The translations under genes and the position numbers were made by a program. Shown piece by piece: positions 35,314 to 43,689 of a DNA stretch of 64,000 nucleotides. The DNA is from Flavobacteriaceae bacterium. GTDB taxonomy: Bacteria; Bacteroidota; Bacteroidia; Flavobacteriales; Weeksellaceae. The notes under the pieces are model-generated. The model was given only the letters and a program-made list of their open reading frames with translations, searched no databases and was not told where the DNA came from. The stretch covers positions 41,540 to 105,539 of the forward strand of contig JAGLAZ010000003.1 of NCBI GenBank assembly GCA_018260565.1. The letters are read 5' to 3'. Each line of letters opens with the position of its first letter. Position 1 is the first letter of the stretch.

Positions 35314-36691
35314 TTAAATCCGCAACACCTTCTGGGACCTGAATTTCCCAGCCAGATTCTCCATTGGCAATTTTCTGTAGGATTTCCCTGCTATATATAT
35401 CGGAATGTTCTGGGCGGTATTGGGTAATATCTACTACACGATTATTTAGTTTAAAGTATTTGTACAAATCCTTCAAATGATCGCTTACTTTAAGGTTTTC
35501 TGAGGTGAGCAATTCTCCTGTTTCAGGATCTTTATATGGATACAGATACACCTTCATTTCATTTCGGAAGAATTTTCCGAATGCTTCTAAAATTCCACCG
35601 TTTAAATTTTTATAATAATTTTCATCAAATACCATCAAAAGATTATTCACACCCATCCCAATGCCTATTTTCTGCGTACTATAAGACGCGAAATAATCAA
35701 TTAAACGATAGTATTCACTAAAATTTGAAATCATTACCGTATATCCCATCTGAGCAAGAATATCTACTCTATCTAGGAAATCTCGTTCATCTATATCACC
35801 ATGTTGACGAAGGTTTGATAGAGTAATTTCAAATAAAACTACAGTATGTTCTAAATCTGCGTTTGCATCCTTCATAAACATTTCCAAGCCATTTTGGAAC
35901 ATATCTATATTAACTAAAGTAACAGGGCGGAAACTCCCACGAACGGCAAAAATATTTTTTTTGTATAATAGATCTGCAGGTAGCATATTATAGCCCGAAG
36001 CATTAAAAATGACCGCATCTGTCATATTATTCTTAACGAGCTGTAAACTCATCAGCCTGTTATCCACATATTTAAAATCTGGACCAGAGAAATCTATCAT
36101 ATCTATTTCCACATTGTCCAGAGAAATATCTTCATATAAGGATTCTATCAAAACCCTTGGGTTATGTGAGTAATAATAGGCACCATAAACGAGATTCACT
36201 CCTAAACTTCCAAGTGTTTCTTGCTGAAGTGTAGCATCATTCTCATTAAATTTTACATGAAGGACAATTTCATTATAATCACTCGTATCTGTTAACTGAA
36301 AACGTATTCCCACCCAGCCATGTCCACGGGATGTTTTATCAAAATTGATTGTGGTGACGGTATTTGCATAGGAAAAAAAAGCTCTTTTAGGTGATGTTTC
36401 CCGGGAAAGACGCTCCTCCATCAAAGAAACTTCGTACCGAAGCATTTTGCGAAGACGCTGTTGGGTTACATACCTATTTTTTGGTTCTTTTCCATAAATG
36501 GCATCGCTAAAATCTTTGTCATATGCAGACATGGCTTTAGCAATCGTTTGGGAAGCAGCACCAGCTCGGAAAAAATGGCGCACAGTCTCTTGGCCAGCGC
36601 CTATTTCTGCGAAAGTGCCGTAAATTTTGGGATCCAAATTAATTGCTAAAGCCTTTTGCTTAGGCGTTCGTTTTGGTCGAGCTGGCCCCAT
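35249..36691 (-). CDS. Conserved soluble protein, function unknown
   Basis: A 480-residue cytosolic protein without signal peptide or membrane helix. It starts with a basic tail (MGPARPKRTPKQK) followed by GTFAEIGAGQETVRHFFRAG, which I associate with a family conserved in several phyla but without a reliable function. I see no P-loop, no cysteine cluster and no known active-site pattern. The C-terminus (KERGMFGYKPGYALHEMPSY) is acidic/aromatic. It starts 30 bases from the divergent MBL-fold gene. Confidence 0.8.
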   Translation of the reverse strand: MGPARPKRTPKQKALAINLDPKIYGTFAEIGAGQETVRHFFRAGAASQTIAKAMSAYDKDFSDAIYGKEPKNRYVTQQRLRKMLRYEVSLMEERLSRETSPKRAFFSYANTVTTINFDKTSRGHGWVGIRFQLTDTSDYNEIVLHVKFNENDATLQQETLGSLGVNLVYGAYYYSHNPRVLIESLYEDISLDNVEIDMIDFSGPDFKYVDNRLMSLQLVKNNMTDAVIFNASGYNMLPADLLYKKNIFAVRGSFRPVTLVNIDMFQNGLEMFMKDANADLEHTVVLFEITLSNLRQHGDIDERDFLDRVDILAQMGYTVMISNFSEYYRLIDYFASYSTQKIGIGMGVNNLLMVFDENYYKNLNGGILEAFGKFFRNEMKVYLYPYKDPETGELLTSENLKVSDHLKDLYKYFKLNNRVVDITQYRPEHSDIYSREILQKIANGESGWEIQVPEGVADLIKERGMFGYKPGYALHEMPSY

Positions 36692-36721
36692 TGATTTTTT
36701 TGTAAATTTACCAAATTCCGT

Positions 36722-37495
36722 ATGAGTTCAGCAAATTTATTTACAATTTTAGGATCCGGAACATCTCAGGGAGTTCCCGTAATTGGATGTAATTGCCCAG
36801 TGTGTACCTCCATGGATCCCCGTGACCAGCGATTTCGGTCCTCTGCTTTATTTCTAATTAACTCCAAGAATTATCTTATAGATTGTGGCCCAGATTTCCG
36901 CCAGCAAATGCTAAAATCGCATATTCAGGAGCTGGAGTCCGTGTATTTTACCCACGAGCATAATGACCACATCATTGGGTTAGACGACTTGCGACCTCTA
37001 ATATTTACCTCTAGAAGTAAAATAAAATTATTCGCTGAAGAGCGTGTGTTAAATGAAATTCAACATCGATTTGCCTATGCATTTTCGGAAAACAAATATC
37101 CTGGTGCCCCCAGTTTTACTTGTATTGAAATTCAACATCCATATGGAAAAACTGAGTTTGGTTTAGAATATTTCAGAATTATGCATGGAAATTTGCCTAT
37201 TTTAGGATATAAATTTAATAAAATGGCATACATAACAGATGCAAAATCTATCCCTGAAGAAAGTTTTTCTAAGATTTCGGAAGTAAGTACTCTGGTTATT
37301 AATTGCATCAAAAGAGAAAATGCACATCATTCCCATTTTATTCTCGAGGATATTATTGAATTAAAAAAGAAATTACCCAAAACCAATATTTATCTCACGC
37401 ATATGAGCCATAGCATGGGTACTCATGAAGAAATGTTGGCCTATTTACCTGATGGGATATTTCCAGCTTGGGACGGGATGCAGATTGTTCTATAA
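36722..37495 (+). CDS. MBL-fold metallohydrolase, PhnP-like
   Basis: A 257-residue metallo-beta-lactamase-fold enzyme. The metal site HxHxDH is His78-Glu-His80-Asn-Asp82-His83; the N-terminal LGSGTSQGVPVIGC is typical of the phosphoribosyl cyclic phosphodiesterase (PhnP) group. The C-terminal HMSHS supplies further ligands. CNCPVC near residues 24-28 may bind a structural zinc. No phn genes are nearby, so the substrate (a cyclic or other phosphodiester) is unknown. Confidence 0.85.
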   Translation: MSSANLFTILGSGTSQGVPVIGCNCPVCTSMDPRDQRFRSSALFLINSKNYLIDCGPDFRQQMLKSHIQELESVYFTHEHNDHIIGLDDLRPLIFTSRSKIKLFAEERVLNEIQHRFAYAFSENKYPGAPSFTCIEIQHPYGKTEFGLEYFRIMHGNLPILGYKFNKMAYITDAKSIPEESFSKISEVSTLVINCIKRENAHHSHFILEDIIELKKKLPKTNIYLTHMSHSMGTHEEMLAYLPDGIFPAWDGMQIVL

Positions 37496-37502
37496 AAATT
37501 TA

Positions 37503-37510
37503 TATATTTG
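37503..37510 (+). promoter_or_regulatory. -7 promoter element of tRNA-Leu
   Basis: TATATTTG, 12 bases before the mature 5' end of the tRNA. Confidence 0.65.
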
Positions 37511-37522
37511 CACTCCTAAACT

Positions 37523-37602
37523 GCCCGGGTGGCGGAATTGGTAGACGCGCTGGTCTCAAACACCAGTTCTTAGGAGTACCGGTTCGATCCCGGTCCCGGG
37601 TA
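37523..37602 (+). tRNA. tRNA-Leu (anticodon CAA)
   Basis: Cloverleaf with acceptor GCCCGGG/CCCGGGT, a D arm with GGCGGAATTGGTAGACGC, anticodon stem CTGGT/ACCAG with loop CTCAAAC (anticodon CAA), a long variable arm and a T arm ACCGG/CCGGT with TTCGATC. The 3' CCA is not encoded. Reads UUG codons. Confidence 0.95.
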
Positions 37603-37608
37603 CAAAAT

Positions 37609-37644
37609 CATCCCAATTGTTGTATAGCAGTTGGGATTTTTATT
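37609..37644 (+). terminator. Terminator of tRNA-Leu
   Basis: ATCCCAATTG/CAGTTGGGAT stem (one wobble pair) followed by a T tract, 8 bases after the tRNA. Confidence 0.8.
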
Positions 37645-37844
37645 TAAATACTTTTATTTTAATATTATATAAGTTAGTTACATGATTTTTAGGATAAAAA
37701 GTAAAATTTATTAAAAAATCTTATATTTTTATTGGAGTTACTTTTATTTAATTAAATAATACTTAAATATAAAAATTATAGGTCAGTACACTCATAATTA
37801 TTTATGCTATCTATATTAAAATTTAAAAAACAAGGTAGATAAAA
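37645..37844. other. AT-rich intergenic region
   Basis: About 200 bases of very AT-rich sequence between tRNA-Leu and the DUF3108 gene. No open frame, hairpin or repeat that I can support. Confidence 0.5.
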
Positions 37845-37874
37845 TAAAAAAAGGCTCTGAAATGAGCCTTTTTA
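37845..37874. terminator. Terminator of the DUF3108 gene
   Basis: AAGGCTC/GAGCCTT stem with A and T tracts at both ends, 22 bases beyond the DUF3108 stop. Confidence 0.8.
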
Positions 37875-37895
37875 AGTTTACAATATAAATTTCAA

Positions 37896-38672
37896 TTATT
37901 TTTTTATAACTGAAAGATTATTTCCACTTATGCCAATGATGTCCGCTTGAAGTGAACCAACTGCTAATTCTGCTTTAATGGATATAGGAATGTGCTGTGC
38001 GTCATCTGTAACCCAAATAGAAACGCCTTCTTTTGATTTAAATACTCTCCCACTTTTTACGTAAGGCGTTATTTTAAGTGACTTTACTATTCCAAATTTT
38101 GTTTTAATATTTTCTCTTTTTACTACTTTGAGGCTGAAAGGAAATACCTCATCATCTATCCAAACATTTAAGTTAATAACTGCCCCAGGTACCAGTACAG
38201 CTGTAGATTTTGATCTTAAATAAAAAAATGCTGAAAGCATATCCTGCATGCCTCGAGAAAAACTGATATTTCTGGTATTATTAGTTTTTAGCAGCTTATT
38301 AGTAAGTTTTAGATTATTTGTACTGTGATTAAATTGGGAAGTTAGGTACTGTCTGTAAGATCCTTCGCTAACATTTCTTACAAAGAACGTGGGTAAACCC
38401 GTATTCATATTAATATAAGATTCATACATATCTTCAACCTTAAAAAAAGCCCTCACGGCTCCAGTGGTACGGCCAACACCTTGAACATAGAGATGGGGTT
38501 TACCATATAAAGAAGTTAGTTTGCTAGAAATCTCTGCTGTACCAGCACTTAAACCACTGTAGTGAATCCTATAACTAAGTTTTTCTCCATTTTTATATTG
38601 GGAGAAATAGCCTCCTTGACCCAAACATACTAAAGAAATTAAACCAAGGAAAAGAAATAAACATTTTTTCAT
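37896..38672 (-). CDS. DUF3108 domain secreted protein
   Basis: A 258-residue exported protein. Signal peptide (KKCLFLFLGLISLVCLGQ, cleavage near residue 20), then a beta-rich DUF3108 domain with the GEKLSYRIHYSGLSAGTAEI start and a GVSIWVTDDAQHIPISIKAELAVGS end. DUF3108 proteins are periplasmic or envelope proteins of unknown function. An upstream TTG at 38678 would add 2 residues; the ATG fits better. Confidence 0.82.
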   Translation of the reverse strand: MKKCLFLFLGLISLVCLGQGGYFSQYKNGEKLSYRIHYSGLSAGTAEISSKLTSLYGKPHLYVQGVGRTTGAVRAFFKVEDMYESYINMNTGLPTFFVRNVSEGSYRQYLTSQFNHSTNNLKLTNKLLKTNNTRNISFSRGMQDMLSAFFYLRSKSTAVLVPGAVINLNVWIDDEVFPFSLKVVKRENIKTKFGIVKSLKITPYVKSGRVFKSKEGVSIWVTDDAQHIPISIKAELAVGSLQADIIGISGNNLSVIKK

Positions 38673-38739
38673 GTCCAAAGATTAGCAAAAATGCCGCCAC
38701 TTTGTGATTTATATTAGTAATAGTCCCTATCTTATTACA

Positions 38740-38747
38740 TAAATTTG
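38740..38747 (+). promoter_or_regulatory. -7 promoter element of the reductase-ferredoxin operon
   Basis: TAAATTTG, 30 bases before the reductase ATG at 38778, which supports that start over the TTG at 38745. Confidence 0.6.
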
Positions 38748-38777
38748 ATTCAAATTGAAATTGGAGAACAATTACCT

Positions 38778-39830
38778 ATGATTACTACGGATATTATCAT
38801 TATTGGCGCTGGCCCGACAGGACTTTTTGCCGTTTTTGAGGCAGGTTTATTAAAGATGAAATGTCACTTAATTGATGGTTTACCACAACCGGGAGGACAA
38901 TTGGCAGAGCTGTATCCTAAGAAACCTATATTTGATATTCCAGGTTTTCCCTCAATAGATGCTGGCGTACTAGTTTCAAATTTACTGGAGCAGATTAAAC
39001 AATTTCAACCCGGATTTACCCTCGGGGAAACTGCTGAGACATTAGAAGAACTTCCGGATGGTACTTTTAAAGTCACTACTAATGCTGGCACAGTTCACAT
39101 TGGTAAAGCTGTCGCAATTGCAGGCGGATTAGGCACATTTGAACCAAGAAAACCAGAAATACCTGACATTGTTACCTATGAAAATAAGGGACTTGACTAT
39201 TTCATTAAAGATCCTGAAAAATACCGTGGGAAAAAGGTAGTTATCGCTGGAGGGGGAGATTCTGCATTAGACTGGACAATATTTTTATCCAATGTAGCTT
39301 CGGAAGTAACACTCATTCACCGAAGAAATGAATTTCGTGGCGCATTAGATAGTGTAGAAAAAGTACAATCACTTAAGGATGAAGGAAAAATAAACATGAT
39401 TCTACCTGGTGAAGTAACTGCTTTAATTGGAGATCACAGCTTAGAAAAATTAGAGATAATTTCCAATGGAACTAGCCAAATGGTAGATACAGATTACTTT
39501 ATTCCACTCTTTGGCCTTACTCCTAAATTAGGTTCAATGGTTAATTGGGGATTAGATATTGAAAAAAATGCTATTAAGGTTAATAATGCTCTTGATTATC
39601 AGACTAATAGAAATGGTATGTACGCTATTGGTGATATTAATACCTATCCAGGTAAACTTAAGCTTATATTATGCGGTTTTCATGAGGCTACTCTTATGTG
39701 CCAAAGCATTTACCAAAGGCTAAACCCCGGAAAGAAATATGTGCTAAAGTATACAACCGTTAGCGGTGTAGACGGATTTGACGGTACCAAAAAGGAAGCT
39801 GAAAAAGCAGTAGTAAAATCAATTTCTTAA
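38778..39830 (+). CDS. Ferredoxin-NADP+ reductase, thioredoxin-reductase-like type
   Basis: A 350-residue FAD enzyme. The FAD-binding GAGPTG (about residues 9-14) and the NADP-binding GGGDSALDW (about 160-168) frame a two-domain fold like thioredoxin reductase. The CxxC redox site of thioredoxin reductase is absent, as in the Bacillus-type ferredoxin-NADP reductases. GDINTYPGKLKL near the C-terminus contacts FAD. The next gene encodes a [2Fe-2S] ferredoxin, so the pair passes electrons from NADPH to ferredoxin (or back). Confidence 0.87.
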   Translation: MITTDIIIIGAGPTGLFAVFEAGLLKMKCHLIDGLPQPGGQLAELYPKKPIFDIPGFPSIDAGVLVSNLLEQIKQFQPGFTLGETAETLEELPDGTFKVTTNAGTVHIGKAVAIAGGLGTFEPRKPEIPDIVTYENKGLDYFIKDPEKYRGKKVVIAGGGDSALDWTIFLSNVASEVTLIHRRNEFRGALDSVEKVQSLKDEGKINMILPGEVTALIGDHSLEKLEIISNGTSQMVDTDYFIPLFGLTPKLGSMVNWGLDIEKNAIKVNNALDYQTNRNGMYAIGDINTYPGKLKLILCGFHEATLMCQSIYQRLNPGKKYVLKYTTVSGVDGFDGTKKEAEKAVVKSIS

Positions 39831-39839
39831 AAATAAAAT

Positions 39840-40172
39840 ATGAGTGATATATCAATTAAGGTAACCGACCGTGCAGGCGTAGAGCATGAAATTCAAGCGC
39901 CTACCGATATGAATATGTCCCTAATGGAGGCTATCCGAGCGTACGAATTGGCTGATGACGGCACTATAGGAGTATGTGGAGGTTTGGCAATGTGTGCCAG
40001 CTGCCAAGTTTATGTAACTGCTGGAATAGAAAAAATTGCTCCGAAAGATGATTCGGAGCAAGCTATGCTAAACGATGCTTTTAATGTAAAGGAAAATAGC
40101 CGGTTAAGCTGCCAAATCCCTTTAGAAACCAGCCTTGAGGGTCTTCAAGTAGTTTTAGCACCTTTTTCCTAA
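39840..40172 (+). CDS. [2Fe-2S] ferredoxin, adrenodoxin type
   Basis: A 110-residue ferredoxin. Cluster ligands are Cys46, Cys52, Cys55 and Cys91 (C-X5-C-X2-C ... C). It belongs to the adrenodoxin/Isc-like group. It follows the reductase by 9 bases, so it is probably its natural partner. Downstream acceptors could be iron-sulphur assembly, cytochromes P450 or lipoyl synthase; this is inference. Confidence 0.9.
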   Translation: MSDISIKVTDRAGVEHEIQAPTDMNMSLMEAIRAYELADDGTIGVCGGLAMCASCQVYVTAGIEKIAPKDDSEQAMLNDAFNVKENSRLSCQIPLETSLEGLQVVLAPFS

Positions 40173-40175
40173 CTA

Positions 40176-41639
40176 TTAGTTTCTTACAGGTATATTTTTT
40201 AAGATTTCCTGTAAAAATTTCCAGAATTTTTGAACTGAAGCTATCTCTACACATTCTTCTGGGGAATGAGCGCCTCTAATATTTGGACCAAAACTTACCA
40301 TTTCCATTTCAGGATATTTAGCCCCGATAATACCACACTCCAGGCCTGCATGGCAAGCTACTACACGCGCCTCATCAGTAAAAAGAGAAATGTAAATAGT
40401 TCTCATTACCAGAATTATTTCGGCGGAAGGAACTGGTTTCCATCCTGGGTAATCTCCACTGGTTTCTACATTGAATTGGTTGGATTCAAAAGCGGCTGTT
40501 AGCTGTTGAACTACTTGTTTTTTGGTAGATTCCACACTAGACCTACTTAATGAATTTACAGCAAATGAAAATGTTCCTGAATTTTCATTATATCCTAGTT
40601 TTACCTGAGCAATGTTATTGGAAGCTTCCACTAAATTCGGAACATCAGGAGACATCCGAAAAACTCCATTATGAGCCGATGTTAATGCTAATATAACCCT
40701 AAGGGAGTCATTCACAGAGATTCCCTTAGAAGGGAATTCAACTTGTTCTAAATCTATCTGAAGATTTGGTTCTGTATTGGAAAACTCTTCCAAAATATCT
40801 TTTTTGGTATTTTGAAATATTGTATCTATATCGTTTGATGAAGGGGATAAAGCAAATTCAACTTCTGCTTCTCTCGGTATTGCATTTCTCAGCCCACCTC
40901 CTTGTATTCGGATAATTTGTAAGGGTTTAATAGCATAGAGGAATCTAGTTAGCAGCACGTTTGCATTTCCGAAATTTTTATCAATATCCATTCCTGAATG
41001 CCCTCCACGTAAGCCTTTAACACGGATTTTATAAATCTTAGCATCCTTAAGTATTTCTTCTGCTGCCATTTCTCCGTTTACACTTACATCTATTCCACCA
41101 GCACAGCCGATATCTATCTCATCATCTTCTTCAGTATCCAGATTTAACATGATTTTACCCGTAAGCCAATCATCTCTAAGCACTTTTGCGCCAGTCATTC
41201 CTGTTTCTTCATCTATGGTAAAAAGACATTCTAAAGATGGATGAGGGATATCTTTACTTTCCAGAAGTGCCATCATAGCGGCAACTCCCATTCCATTATC
41301 AGCACCTAGCGTAGTCCCTTTGGCAAAAACAAATCCATTTCTTACCTCCATTTGGATAGGCTGGGTTTCAAAGTCAAAAATTACCTCATTGTTTTTTTGA
41401 CATACCATATCTAAATGGGACTGCAGCACAACAGTTTCTCTATTTTCCATTCCTGTGGTACAAGGCTTAAGGATAAGAACATTGCCTACATCATCCGTTT
41501 TATGTTCTAAATTTAATTTTTGAGCAAAATCAATAATAAACCGAGTTACCTGCGCCTCTTTTTTGGAAGGGCGAGGTACTTGATTTAGGGCATAAAAGTT
41601 TTTCCAAATTTCTTTGGGTTCTAAATGTTGAATTTCCAT
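40176..41639 (-). CDS. pepD: Aminoacyl-histidine dipeptidase
   Basis: A 487-residue M20 family metallopeptidase that splits Xaa-His and other dipeptides. Zinc-site segments are SHLDMVCQ (near residue 79), GADNGMGVA (near 117), DEETGM (near 148) and HAGLECG near the end, with GAHSPEE closing the active site. Cytosolic, no signal peptide. It shares a 9-base gap with the upstream lipoprotein gene and may be in one transcript with it. Confidence 0.93.
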   Translation of the reverse strand: MEIQHLEPKEIWKNFYALNQVPRPSKKEAQVTRFIIDFAQKLNLEHKTDDVGNVLILKPCTTGMENRETVVLQSHLDMVCQKNNEVIFDFETQPIQMEVRNGFVFAKGTTLGADNGMGVAAMMALLESKDIPHPSLECLFTIDEETGMTGAKVLRDDWLTGKIMLNLDTEEDDEIDIGCAGGIDVSVNGEMAAEEILKDAKIYKIRVKGLRGGHSGMDIDKNFGNANVLLTRFLYAIKPLQIIRIQGGGLRNAIPREAEVEFALSPSSNDIDTIFQNTKKDILEEFSNTEPNLQIDLEQVEFPSKGISVNDSLRVILALTSAHNGVFRMSPDVPNLVEASNNIAQVKLGYNENSGTFSFAVNSLSRSSVESTKKQVVQQLTAAFESNQFNVETSGDYPGWKPVPSAEIILVMRTIYISLFTDEARVVACHAGLECGIIGAKYPEMEMVSFGPNIRGAHSPEECVEIASVQKFWKFLQEILKNIPVRN

Positions 41640-41648
41640 ACGTAATTT

Positions 41649-42227
41649 TTAACAACCACACTCCCCTACTATTGGAGTATTGGTTTTAGATTTATCTGGA
41701 GCGGTTACTTCCATAGTACCTGAATACTGGTGCACCTCAGGATCTTTTCCTAGATTTTTGGTGGATATTTTTAGATGAAAGCCACGCTTCGAAACATTTT
41801 TTTGGAATGAAGTAAGATCAAATTCTTCTTCCGGTAGTGGAAACTCCACTATTTTTCCATTAAATTGTAAATAGGCCTTATTACCGTAATCATCTTGGTA
41901 AACATATTTTTTTTGTTGAAGTTCTTCCCAAGATTTAGCAAAAACACAGCTACAACCTTCTACATTCACAGGTTCTGTAATATATTGTAGTCCAGGAGAT
42001 TGCACTTCGTTTTCTTGTATTATCGTAGTTTTATTTTCTTGTTGCCGTAGGCTATCACCACTATCGGTAAGATTAGGGGATGCTTTCTGAGAATCGGAAA
42101 CCGTATCTTTTTGGCAGGCACTTAACATTAACAATAATAAGGCAAATGGAATCTGCTTATACACTCTTTTTGGGGAAAAGCTAATATTTTTTAAGGAAAA
42201 AACCTTATTTAAATCGGTCTGTAGCAT
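41649..42227 (-). CDS. Lipoprotein of unknown function
   Basis: A 192-residue lipoprotein. A long basic N-region (MLQTDLNKVFSLKN, to about residue 24) leads to the hydrophobic stretch and lipobox LSAC (Cys about 38). The start may be downstream, since this n-region is longer than usual. The mature part has a CSCVF motif (about residue 93) and a CGC end. I do not recognise the domain. Its start lies 24 bases from the recR ATG. Confidence 0.75.
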   Translation of the reverse strand: MLQTDLNKVFSLKNISFSPKRVYKQIPFALLLLMLSACQKDTVSDSQKASPNLTDSGDSLRQQENKTTIIQENEVQSPGLQYITEPVNVEGCSCVFAKSWEELQQKKYVYQDDYGNKAYLQFNGKIVEFPLPEEEFDLTSFQKNVSKRGFHLKISTKNLGKDPEVHQYSGTMEVTAPDKSKTNTPIVGECGC

Positions 42228-42239
42228 TATTTTTCTTAA

Positions 42240-42247
42240 TAAGTTTG
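42240..42247 (+). promoter_or_regulatory. -7 promoter element of recR, probably leaderless
   Basis: TAAGTTTG ends 4 bases before the recR ATG. A transcript from it would have almost no 5' leader. Confidence 0.6.
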
Positions 42248-42251
42248 CAAA

Positions 42252-42863
42252 ATGGAATATCCAAGTAAAGTTTTGGAGCGCGCTGTGGAGGATATTTCCG
42301 GTTTACCGGGGATTGGTAAAAAATCTGCATTGCGCCTTGCACTCTTCATTCTTAAAAGACCTTCTCATTTTGGGTTAAATTTATCAAAATCAATCGAGAA
42401 CTTAGTACAAAAGATTCATTATTGCACCCAATGTTATAATTTTTCGGATGAAGATATCTGTGATATTTGTAAAAGCCACCATCGGGATGAAAGTCTTTTA
42501 TGTGTTGTAGAAGATGTGCGGGATGTAATGGCCATAGAAAATACCGGTAAATTTTATGGTAAATATTTGGTATTAGGTGGTAAAATCTCCCCTTTGGATG
42601 GCATTGGCCCAAGCCAACTCAAAATTCCTCAATTGGCAGATCGTCTAGAGAAAGGTGAAGTGAAGGAGGTAGTATTTGCTCTAAGTGCGGGAACAGAAGG
42701 TGATACTACGGCTTTTTACATTCATAAAAAGTTTAAGCATTTGCCTTTACAATTTACCACAATAGCAAGAGGAATTTCTGTAGGAGATGAATTGGAATAT
42801 GCTGATGAGGCTTCTTTAGGTAAATCCATCACTCACAGGCAACCATATGAACTGGGTATCTGA
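42252..42863 (+). CDS. recR: Recombination mediator RecR
   Basis: RecR (203 residues) loads RecA with RecFO at gaps in DNA. Helix-hairpin-helix near residues 12-28 (LPGIGKKSA), zinc finger with Cys58, Cys61, Cys70 and Cys73, Toprim domain and a C-terminal Walker-like region. It overlaps the next gene by 17 bases, so a glycosyltransferase pair is carried in its operon. Confidence 0.95.
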   Translation: MEYPSKVLERAVEDISGLPGIGKKSALRLALFILKRPSHFGLNLSKSIENLVQKIHYCTQCYNFSDEDICDICKSHHRDESLLCVVEDVRDVMAIENTGKFYGKYLVLGGKISPLDGIGPSQLKIPQLADRLEKGEVKEVVFALSAGTEGDTTAFYIHKKFKHLPLQFTTIARGISVGDELEYADEASLGKSITHRQPYELGI

Positions 42864-43689
42864 GAATCTGGGATTGGAGGAAGGTGTCTCAGTAATTATC
42901 CCACTATATAATGCTGAAGAAACAATACTTGCAGCATTACAATCTGTGGTAAGACAGAGAAATTGTTGCTCAGAATTGTTTGAGATTATAATAATTAATG
43001 ATGGAAGCGAGGACAATTCTTTACAAATTGTAGAAAATTTTAAAAAAGAAAACACGCATTATAATGTCAGCATCTATTCTCAGATCAATTTGGGTGTATC
43101 AGCTGCTAGAAATGTGGGTATTGCAGCTTCCACTAAGAAGTATATTGCGTTTTTAGATGCAGATGATGAGTGGCTTCCTGATAAAACAGCCCGACAATTA
43201 TCAATTCTAGAAAAAAATCCTTTTATAAAAGGGATAGGCAGCCTTTATCAAGAAAGGCCTCTTTTATGGCCTTACAAAATTACTAAACCTAAAGAAAATA
43301 TTGCTATAGTTACATTTGGTAAACTCTTAATTCGCAATGAAATACAGTCATCCACCTTATTGATATCATCAGCAACAGCAAAGATTATGGGTGGGTTTGA
43401 AGAAGCATCTCGATATGCTGAAGATCATTTATTTTTCTTAAAAATGACTCATTATTTTGAGGGTTCATTGTATATTTTAAATGAAAATTTAATTCGGTAT
43501 GGGCACGGGAAAAAGCCATTTGGAGAATCAGGACTTTCCGGAAATTTACCAAAAATGTATAAAGGATTTTTATTTAATTTAAATTATATAAAAGACCAAA
43601 ATTGGATATCAAATTATGAAAATTCTATACTGCGTCTATTTTATTTTTTGAAATATGCTTTATTATTAATCCGAACCTACATCCGATAA
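42847..43689 (+). CDS. Family 2 glycosyltransferase
   Basis: A 280-residue GT2 enzyme. VSVIIPLYNAE starts the fold, NDGS (about residue 57) binds the nucleotide sugar, and DADDEW (about 100) is the DxD-like metal site. The C-terminus is hydrophobic. It likely adds a sugar to a cell-surface glycan. Coupled to recR by overlap and followed without gap by another putative transferase. Confidence 0.88.
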   Translation: MNWVSENLGLEEGVSVIIPLYNAEETILAALQSVVRQRNCCSELFEIIIINDGSEDNSLQIVENFKKENTHYNVSIYSQINLGVSAARNVGIAASTKKYIAFLDADDEWLPDKTARQLSILEKNPFIKGIGSLYQERPLLWPYKITKPKENIAIVTFGKLLIRNEIQSSTLLISSATAKIMGGFEEASRYAEDHLFFLKMTHYFEGSLYILNENLIRYGHGKKPFGESGLSGNLPKMYKGFLFNLNYIKDQNWISNYENSILRLFYFLKYALLLIRTYIR

